64,000 bases of DNA from Heligmosomoides polygyrus polygyrus (Eukaryota > Nematoda > Chromadorea > Rhabditida > Heligmosomidae). Positions 56,629 through 64,000 of the stretch are shown here, in pieces (within the stretch, counting starts at the first letter, position 1; each line of letters begins with the position of its first letter). The notes beneath the pieces were generated by a model. The model did no database searches and was not told where the DNA came from. It was given only the letters and a program-made list of their open reading frames with translations. The position numbers and the translations under genes were made by a program. Location of the stretch: contig OX377202.1 of assembly GCA_947396885.1 (NCBI GenBank), positions 69,660,643 through 69,724,642 of the forward strand. Reading direction: 5' to 3'.

Positions 56629-58358
56629 ATACCCCAGTTTAAGCGGTTTGCATCAAAGTGTTGCTTAAGTTTGACGGACTCTAGTCATGGAGATTGACCA
56701 CAACCAATTCTTGTTCGATTGTATATTTTTCTGAAGTATGTTGTTTATTTTTTCGTACTGCCCTACCTCTATCTCGCATCTGCCTTTCGCAACGTAATAA
56801 AATAAATAAAATAAATCACCGATTTTGCTCAAACTTCGTTTAGCGGCGGGGCCTTATTCGGGGTGCCGAACATGATGCCAAAATCCATCTGGACTATTAC
56901 GGCAGGAGGTCACCCATACCGATAACTGAGGGTGATCGATGATCCTGACCACACCACCCACAAATGGCAGATAACCCACCGAAATCAGCTGAATTTTCAA
57001 AAACGGATGTCGGATTCGTAATCGGCACTACAAAATACGCCAAGATGGTTTCAGATGGGAAAATTTGGCCAATTTCGAAAATATTGACTTTCGATGACGT
57101 CATCGTCCGCGCAGGCTCGGCCTAGAGCACTTCCGTTCTCGATGGGAAATTGTGAAAAAAATCGATTTTTCTGGAATTAGTCAATAGTGACACCATTCGA
57201 TAGAACGTTCCGATCTGAACAGAATGCGTTGCGTAAACTGAAATCTGGGCGAGCACGAGCGCCAGTGGTCGACGGAAATCTGGAAAAATCGTGTGACACA
57301 AGGCTAACCGGCATTTTCGCACTGATTCAGTCGCTTCATGAGCTACAGCCTTGTGCTTTAGCAGACTTCAAAAACCTTGCCCTATCTACAAACGCCTCGA
57401 GTTGCAGTCAGAAAGATTCGACGCTAACATTCATCGCGATCTGAACACGCCCACGCGTGCAATTTGCAAGCGGTCGCGCTCACTCGATTGATAGGTTCGA
57501 TCCTGTATACATTGCACACGACGCATCCAAAGTCTTGCCGAGACAGAACAAACCAATTCCTGAGTAGGGCGGCTAAAAATTTCTGATAAAGCTCCCGAAA
57601 CGCTCACACCACAAGCAGTCGCGCCCACTCGATTGTTAGGTTCGATCCTAAATGCATTTTGCAGGGCTTACTCAGAAAGCTAGCTGGACTACAATAGAAC
57701 GATTCCTGAGTAGGGCCGCTGGAAATTTCAGATAAAATCCTTCAAACGGTCCGAAATAGTCTCGAAGGCTTAACATCTTTCAGTAAGGAGAGATAGAGGC
57801 GTAGTGGAGATGCTCGACTCGATTGGTAGGTTCGATCCTATATTCGATGTGCACGGCGCACCATCGGAGCGTTCCTGGCATAAGAACAGTGCCAACGCAC
57901 ACCGTGCTTGAGATACTCCGATACTCCTGGAGAAAAGCTGCTCCAAAAAGCCTTTTCCAGTTATTTTTTGGCCACCAACAGCAAAAATGCGGCGCTCTGG
58001 CTGTATACACTTTTGTGTTAGACCTCGAAGAAACGAACGGAACGGTTCCAACCGTTCCTCAAAAAAAAAAAACTCAAATTAGAGGAATTGTGAGCATGCA
58101 ACGGTTTGCGACGTCTTGAGACCGACAACTCGTCCGCGTCCGGCCTTCTCAATGGAGCGCAAGTATTCAATTTCGACTATTCTTGATCATTTATACGAAA
58201 TGTGTATACCAAACAATAGAGCTCGATTTCCTGAGCTCAAATGTACCCCTGATTTTTCAAATGGATAATCTATTTGGACGAGTTATAGCAACAAGACCCA
58301 AAAACCGCACAAGTGCGGTTTTTTCAGCGTCTTTTCAAAAGACGCGTCCGGTACTGTA

Positions 58359-59090
58359 CATCTCATTTGCTCCTAGGATTCTGTGTTGGCATAATGAGGT
58401 TCTACCGTCGCTTTTATTGAGACCTACATTCCCTCTTCGTCGTCCACAGCAATGGCAAGCCATGAATGCGCTTGGTCCCCGTGCGTTGCTTCAGAATAGT
58501 TGTCCACTCGTTCAGCTTTTTTATTATTGCTCACTGTATTGTTTCTACATAGGCAAACTTGCTGCCTAACTCAGTAATGACTAGCGATAGAAGTTATCAA
58601 GTTAATCATGTAATGTCAACTTCCATAAAAACGCATATCTACTTGTGCAAGGGCATATCATATCATATCATATCTGGTTCTAAAGACAATACAACAGCCA
58701 CCGCCGACATTACGTTACTCAAACTCAAAATTTCACTGTCATTAAGCCGTAAGTTCCGAAGATCTTTTTCGAACAACGTACTGAGACCTATACAGTGTTT
58801 TTCCACTTTTCTATTTTATTGAACGAGAGTTGGCGTTGCCGGTTCATCCACGCAGTGCCACTGGAAACTGCCCGCTTTTGCGAGCCGAGCCGAACACGCA
58901 CACTCGAGTGCAGGCGACAGGCCCTTGTGACAGGCCGGCCTATGGAGATCCCATCACATCACATGGTTGATGGTGCTTCATGTACCGCGAGATAATGCTA
59001 CGGCGTCCGCTGGAGCCGACGCGCACTCGCAAGGCCCGGCGAGTGGGAGAAGTATGCACAGGTCTCTGCGAAGTCGGCATCGGGGGAAAC
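58359..59090. other. Spacer with short CATAT repeat
   Basis: No gene is seen. A CATAT pentamer run of about four units lies near 58,650-58,673. The stretch begins at the flanking TA of the 8-kb foldback element and ends at RTE family 2 sequence. Confidence 0.45.
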
Positions 59091-59733
59091 TGTGTTAGTC
59101 CAAATGTCCCACAACGTAGGAAAGACCCGCGTGGCAACGCTGAATGTGGGTACATTGTCGGGCCGCTCCTTTGAGTTGGCAGAGGCATTGAAATAGGATG
59201 AATTCCAAGAAAGAGTTGGTCCTGTAGCAAGTCGGCGGATATAGTTCGAGGCTTTAACGCCATTCTGTGTGACAGTTCCAGGATCACCGGAGGTGTTGGC
59301 ATAATCGCTTCCGAAGGCATCGATCGCGATTGTAAGCGTAGAGCGTTTTAGCGACCGCCTGATGAAGATAGTTGTGGCTGCTAAACGGCGAATATATCTC
59401 CTTTTCTCTGCGTCTGCTCCGCAGATTGGCTACTCCGAAAGAGACAAGGATGAGTTTTGGAGCCTATTGATGAGAAGACAGCAGAAGTTCCGTCACTGGA
59501 CGTAATTATTGTTGCAGGAGATCTTAATGGTCACTTGGAGCAACAAAAGACAGTTACTGCTGTCATAGCGGTTTCGGATGAGGGTCACGTAACGCCGATG
59601 GTGAGCGCATACTTGAGCACGCAGAGTCACACGACCTCACCATCGTGAGCACGAAGTTTCAAAAACGTGACTCCCACCTCATCTCATTTTATAGCGGGAG
59701 CACTAAACGCAAATCGACTTTGTCCTTGTGAGG

Positions 59734-59861
59734 AATCAAGACATGGGCTAGCCACTGACGTGAAGATCGTGCTGAACGAGACGGTCGAAACGCGACAATC
59801 AAGACATGGGCTAGCCACTGACGTGAAAGATCGTGCTGAACGAGACGGTCGAAACGCGACA
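59734..59861 (+). repeat. 63-64 bp tandem duplication in RTE family 2
   Basis: AATCAAGACATGGGCTAGCC through GTCGAAACGCGAC is present twice, starting at 59,734 and 59,797. The second copy has one extra A. It lies between the endonuclease and the linker region. Confidence 0.9.
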
Positions 59862-60847
59862 TCGACCGATGATCTGAACTATGAAGATCACACCACCGAT
59901 GCTTAAGCAGGTCGAACGGAGCGGTCAGTCAAGGATCAAGTGGCGGCGACTGAAAGAAAGGGAAGCAGCTGTGACTTATCGCATTCAGTTGTCGACGGTC
60001 ACGACAGCCGAAGAAACCTGGCGGGGGTGCTTCCGAAGCCATAACTACATTCGAACTTCGAACTTGGCCCTACGAAACCGGGACGGCGTAAAGTCGACAG
60101 GCAGTCATGGCTGTGGACTAACGAGTTTGGAAGTACGTGAGGAGAAAGAGGTTATGCCATGCATTCCTCAGCGACAAAACAGCCGACAAACGGCGCTTGT
60201 ATCAGGAAGTGAAGAAATCGGCCAAGAGGGCAGTGGCTGTTACAAGAGCCAATCATTACGATGATGTCAACAAGAGACTTGTGTTGCGCGATGGTGAGCG
60301 ATTTCTTTATCAACTCTCCAAGGTCCGTCATCGCCAGACCCGGGGATGTTTAAAAGTTCTTTGGCGTCAACGATGAATACGGCCATCTCCTAATGGATCT
60401 CAAAATGGCCTTGAATCGATGGCGAAACTATTTCGAGGAAATCTCGACAGTTAGAGTTGCCCATCCAGCCATTCCCTCTGCCCCTCCCCCTCCCCCCCTC
60501 CCCGTGTACGGTCGGTTGAAGATCACTGTGGAAGAGACAGAGGCGGCTTTAAGGAAGATGAAGCCAGGCAAGGCAACGAGCCCCTGATGATTTGTAGAAG
60601 TCGAAGTCCTGGTACCCCAGCTGAGTGGCTGACGATGTTCTTCAGCAAGGTTGTTGTGGAGAAGAAAGTACCTTATAGTTGGCAGATAAGTACGACGATT
60701 CCGATCTGGAAGAAGGGCAGTCCAGCAGACTGCACAAGCTATCGTCCAATTCAGCTTCTTTCGCTTACCATGAAGATCTTTGAGCGAATTGTTGATGGAC
60801 GCATTCGTGACGTCGTCCAGCTTTCTACCAACCAGTGTGGCTTCGTA

Positions 60848-61006
60848 CGAGAAAGGCAAGATGCCACCTTGCTTCTGTTTCTCGCGGTGTCTTTCTATAA
60901 GAAGACGAACGTCGTGTGTGGCACTGTCGATGCCCATACACGACGTTCGTCTTCTTATAGAAAGACACCGCGAGAAACAGAAGCAGGTGGCATCTTGCCT
61001 TTCTCG
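60848..61006. repeat. 70-bp snap-back palindrome in the reverse transcriptase
   Basis: 60,848-60,917 is the reverse complement of 60,938-61,006 except for one inserted base, with a 20-nt loop. The right arm is the genuine coding order (the stretch after CGTVDA leading to FLDLEKAF). The left arm is an inverted extra copy inserted just after NQCGFV. Confidence 0.92.
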
Positions 61007-62021
61007 ACTTGGAGAAGGCCTTCGATCTTGTTTCGCGTGAAGTGATATGGTATGCTTTAAGACAGCATAATATTATCGAGGAGCTTTTTGAGTGTGTACG
61101 GTTACTCTATTCTTGTCGGAGCAGTAGTGCAGTGCAATCGTCAGCAGGGTACGCGTCGATAGAGTTTCCCATCTATGTCGGAGAATATCAAGGGTTTGCG
61201 TTCATCCCACTGCTATTCAACGTTGTTATGGATGCCATATCAGATGATCTTCAGCGGCCAGTTCCTTGGACGTTGCTTCAAACTGATGATGAAGCTTGGT
61301 GCGATTCTTGGAGAGATTTGGGCTCAAGCTTAGTGTCAAAAAGGAGTATATGACGACTGACGAAGATGAGTCCAGCTCCATTAAGGTAAACGGCATTGAG
61401 CTGCCACGTCCTTCGGTATTCAAGTATCTGAGATCAGCAATCACTTCCAGTGACGGTCTATTTGTTGAAACCAACTCACACGTGAGTGCAGCGTGGTGCA
61501 AATGGCGCACTCTGACGGGAGTGCTCTGCGACAAGAAGTGAGCCAGAACGGCTTAAATTGAAGATCTATAGAGCAGTCGTCCTACCTCTAGCTATTTACG
61601 GAGCTGAGTGCTGGCCCGTTCCCGTCACTAAAGAAATTACGGCGCCTCAGTGTAATGGAAACGAAGATGCTGCGGAATTACGCGTTTGGATCGTGTACGC
61701 AACGACTCTTTTTGGCAAAGATCTGGTGTCACTCCGATAGTTGAGAAATTGCGTGAAGCTCGTCTGAGATGGTATGGCCACGTGCTTCGCGCAAACGGTG
61801 ACACTGTCCGAAAGACTTTCCTTAACCTCGACGTGCCCGGAAAGCGGCCACGAGGGAGACCAAAGCAGCACTGGCTTGATATGCTGCATCAGGACGTGAA
61901 GATGGGTAGTTGCACCCTGATCAGGCATATGATCAGGAAAAATGGCGCCAGTATTCCAGGAAAGCGAACCCCGCAACAAGGCGGGACAAACGCTGAAGGA
62001 GAATAAGAAGAAGAAGAGTTT

Positions 62022-62366
62022 ATTGGGCGAGAGGTAGCGAGGTCGCAGGAGGCGCCGACTGTCAAGCCCGCCCCCTTCAATCGAGGTTCGTGGTTCGGGT
62101 TCGACTCAGGCCATCCAGGCCTTCTTTCTCTGCGAGGGCGAGAAATGGTTCTCGTAGGTGAAAGCACTGACTTGTCCATGTGCAGGCCAAGGCAAACCAT
62201 TGTGTAGGCCAACTACGGATTCAAACTGGCTCCTCAAGATTTCGTACATAGAAGTAGGCTGTGTGGCATGGGAGAATGACGAACTCCGACCCCTACCCTA
62301 ATTCCCTTTCATTCATAATTATATTCATTAAACATGAAAGTGAGGATAATAATATATAAGAAGAAG
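62022..62366 (+). repeat. tRNA-derived SINE with AAG-rich tail
   Basis: The A box (GAGGTAGCGAGGTCGC, about 62,031) and B box (GGTTCGGGTTCGACTC, about 62,091) are followed by a body with GGGCGAGAAATGGTTCTCGT and an end at ATAAGAAGAAG near 62,356. It stands directly behind the RTE family 2 tail, which also ends in AAGAAGAAG. Confidence 0.7.
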
Positions 62367-62369
62367 ATG

Positions 62370-63210
62370 CAAAAGATCAGATCGGTGCCATATTTGGTGC
62401 AGTGAATTCCTCTTTCACAATCATTTTTCATAACTCTCATCAAAAACAGGTAATTTAAGCGACTCTAGAAAACTTGTGCTTTATTAGCCATCCATGCTAA
62501 CCGAGTTTTCCATTCCTTGACGTAGTCGATCAGGGCGCGTTGAAAGCAGTTGAACCAGTGATTTGTGATTAAGGAATAAGCTACTGCAACTTTGCTAGAG
62601 CGTTTTTTCTTGGCAGATCTATGATGTTCTATATGGACCAAAAAGCACGCGTTTCAAAAAAAGAACATCGCTGTGACAGAACACAATGCGGAGTAGCCTT
62701 AGTAGCTACGAATAGTAACCGGTTAATCGCCAATTAATTTTATGCACTTGTTTGCCTCTACTAATCTGATAACAGAGCTTATCTACTATGCTACGGTGGC
62801 CTTAAAAGCTTGGCTGTAGGAAATTACATGAGAGATAATCCTTGGCAAAAGTGCTCAATGTTAAAACCTATGGCCTACGGTTAGCTAGCTATCAGCTTAG
62901 AGCATAAGCTTAAAGCACACACTTATCACGCAAACGTATTCAGGAACTCAGAGTTTGTGCGGAGAAGTTAGCTGGACTCTGCCTCGCAATTTTGTGCCCT
63001 TTGGCTCTGCATCTGACAATGAGGTTCAGTTGGAGGCAATATATGTTCAACGAGGAAATCACGTAGAGAAAAAATTATTAGAAGAAGGATTGAAGTCACA
63101 ACGGTGCTTCGCATCTTTTGATTCTGAACAGCGTTCAACCACGTGGTACAGGGTGCGTAAAAAGTATTTACGACTAAAAGTACGCGTTGGAAATAACAAC
63201 ACATTATAAA
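62370..63210. other. No gene recognised
   Basis: This is an A/T-rich stretch with short open frames. The frame at 62,955-63,209 (+) has no recognisable domain and overlaps an opposite frame of similar length. Nothing is supported. Confidence 0.4.
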
Positions 63211-63214
63211 ATTT

Positions 63215-63695
63215 GAAAACTTCATATTCAAAATGTCGACAATGATCTAGCGAACAGAATAGCATCACTTTATTTTATATGGGCATCTTTGCTGCGAATG
63301 CAGGAGCGAAGACGACGAGAAAAGGCATCGACGGTGCGCCGCAACTAGTCCACGTCGATGTGGCTCCATGCCTTGACCAGATCATCCTTCACTGATTTCA
63401 TGCTATTGTGGGAAGCTGCGCAAGCTTTGTTCTCCAAAACTTCCCATCTAGAGTAATTCAGCAGATTCAAATCTAGTCTATACAGATTTCATTCCTCTGC
63501 TGGAATGAAGTCCTCCAAGTTGGCGCGGCACCAGCCCTGAACAATCCTCGACTCTGCGCAGGAGTCTAATCCTGCTGAAAGACATACGGCTTACTCTCAA
63601 GGTGGGATTCAACCCAAGGAACCAGTTGCCCCTTTAGGGCATCAATACAGATAGTTCAACTGATTCATCTTCACTCCTGCATCCACGAAAACGAG
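63215..63695 (-). pseudogene. Tc1/mariner-like transposase relic, C-terminal half
   Basis: Read on the minus strand, mixed frames give VFVDAGVKMNQ (about 63,695-63,660), a degraded QQD-type block near 63,570, DFIPAEE (about 63,505), LDLNLLNYSRWEVLENKACA (about 63,475-63,415), SVKDDLVKAWSHIDVD (about 63,390-63,345) and LRRTVDAFSRRLRSCI (about 63,345-63,290). The SPDLNPLDYSLW-like block and downstream helices are the usual C-terminal landmarks of Tc1/mariner cut-and-paste transposases. Stops and frameshifts make it inactive. The 3' flank at about 63,215-63,262 recurs inverted at the window's right end. Confidence 0.75.
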
Positions 63696-63843
63696 AGACG
63701 CTTGTAATGAATGCACAAACTATGATATTGCTGGATGAGCCTCCCTTGCAGCGAGCCCTCCGCCAGAATTAGCACTTTAGAGGTCGTGAAAGAGTATGTA
63801 ATGCTTTTACATGTTAAATGCACAAAAGTATCAAGTCGCTGAA

Positions 63844-63998
63844 GGTCAAAGCATAGAACGAAATCATCATGGACTACTTGCGGCACACCGTCGACGTCTT
63901 TCCTCGTCGTTCCTTGTATTCGCAGCAAAGAGCCCAAGTGATACAAGTGATGCTATTCTGTTCGCTAGATCATTATTGACATTTTGTATATAAAATTG
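63844..63998 (+). pseudogene. Tc1/mariner-like transposase fragment, opposite orientation
   Basis: The plus strand encodes VKA, a stop, NEIIMDYLRHTVDVFPRRS and QQRA. This matches the C-terminus of the minus-strand relic beside it. The following 3' flank (GATGCTATTCTGTTCGCTAG) mirrors 63,228-63,262. The two relics therefore form a head-to-head palindrome with the 3' ends outward. The fragment may continue past the window edge. Confidence 0.7.
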
Positions 63999-64000
63999 TT

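Larger units (their letters stand above)
52800..56816 (+). mobile_element. Nearly complete CR1/Jockey-group LINE
   Basis: A 5' leader of about 235 bp, ORF1 (53,036-53,812), ORF2 (53,812 to about 56,625) and a 3' end with an AATAAAATAAATAAAATAAA tail (about 56,795-56,816) are all present in order. The LINE lies between the two arms of the 8-kb foldback element, so it inserted into that element's centre. Lesions are few for a nematode LINE: two stops in ORF1, and several stops and frameshifts in ORF2. Confidence 0.85.
50339..58356. mobile_element. 8-kb CAGTACCGG foldback element, both ends present, LINE inside
   Basis: The left end CAGTACCGGACGCATC follows TA 50,337-50,338. The right end, read inverted, is CAGTACCGGACGCGTC and is followed by TA 58,357-58,358. 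The left arm (50,339 to about 52,700) and right arm (58,356 down to about 56,900) share, in mirrored order, the hairpins, TATAACTCG, CTCCATTGAGAAGGC, TCCTCTAATTTGAG, the GATCGAACCTA modules, CATCGAAAATCGATATTTTC-like words, GATTACGAATCCGACATCCG and GGGTTATCTGCC. A CR1-group LINE of about 4 kb lies between the arms, and a 143-bp MITE lies in the left arm. The element encodes no transposase. It is the most complete member in the window and defines the family's ends. Confidence 0.8.
59100..62005 (+). pseudogene. RTE-type LINE ORF2, family 2, broken
   Basis: This is the relic of a second RTE lineage. The endonuclease is heavily decayed: VATLNVGTLSGRSFELAEAL near 59,128, ERFSDRLMKIVVAAK near 59,342, AGDLNGHLEQ near 59,514. 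The linker RIQLSTVTTAEETWRG is near 59,985. The reverse transcriptase has MKPGKAT (about 60,560), CTSYRPIQLLSLTMKIFE (about 60,732), NQCGFV (about 60,829) and DLEKAFDLVSREVIWYALRQ (about 61,005). The YADD box is replaced by QTDDE (about 61,280), which would abolish catalysis. The C-terminal part has SIKVNGIELPRPSVFKYLRS, EARLRWYGHVLRANGD and KRPRGRPKQHWLD, ending at a stop about 62,005 before an AATAAGAAGAAGAAG tail. Two structural lesions, a 63-bp tandem duplication and a 70-bp snap-back, lie inside. Confidence 0.9.

Overview
This is a eukaryotic, repeat-dominated window, most likely from a strongylid (hookworm-like) nematode. I infer this from two decayed RTE-type LINE families whose proteins look like the abundant endonuclease-reverse transcriptases of Ancylostoma/Necator genomes, from tRNA-derived SINEs of a hookworm-like type, and from the absence of anything operon-like. 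I found no host protein-coding gene, rRNA or intact tRNA gene that I can defend. Nearly all recognisable coding sequence is retrotransposon or transposon relic.

Layout. 1-2.8 kb: no gene, one SINE fragment. 2.8-7.9 kb: a cluster of foldback (inverted-repeat) elements, including a GC-rich palindrome centred near 4.42 kb and a long-terminal-inverted-repeat element at about 6.0-7.9 kb. 8.4 kb: a tRNA-like SINE. 12.2-15.7 kb: a nearly full-length but frameshifted RTE LINE (family 1). 17.03 kb: a perfect 34-bp hairpin. 17.6-58.4 kb: dominated by one family of very large foldback elements. Where intact, their ends are TA-CAGTACCGGAC (flanking TA, Tc1/mariner-like). Their arms contain nested tandem subrepeats of about 150 bp and 680 bp, and other elements are inserted inside them.

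The largest feature is a roughly 17-kb segment present twice in direct order: copy A 18,333-35,050 and copy B 37,013-54,224. A 200-N gap (36,813-37,012) lies immediately before copy B. Copy A lies near the right end of the left contig and copy B starts exactly at the left end of the right contig. This is the usual signature of two uncollapsed haplotypes, although a real tandem duplication is not excluded. Either way, comparing the copies gives natural before/after pairs: a 143-bp MITE present only in B with its empty site in A, a 42-bp minisatellite with 2 units in A and 4 in B, and an indel that ends exactly at a transposon terminus.

Inside each copy sits a nested structure: a CAGTACCGG foldback element (21,051-25,100 / 39,732-43,918) that contains 42-bp minisatellite arrays, which in turn contain a second foldback whose arms each carry a tRNA-like Pol III promoter pointing inward. 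Copy B continues into a nearly complete CR1/Jockey-group LINE (about 52.8-56.8 kb; ORF1 stop and ORF2 start overlap as TGATG) that is itself inserted in the middle of an 8-kb foldback element (50,339-58,356). Copy A holds only the 5' part of that LINE and ends in an inverted, scrambled RTE family 2 fragment. The right end carries a decayed RTE family 2 LINE (59.1-62.0 kb) with a 70-bp snap-back palindrome in its reverse transcriptase, a SINE, and two oppositely oriented Tc1/mariner transposase relics (63.2-64.0 kb).
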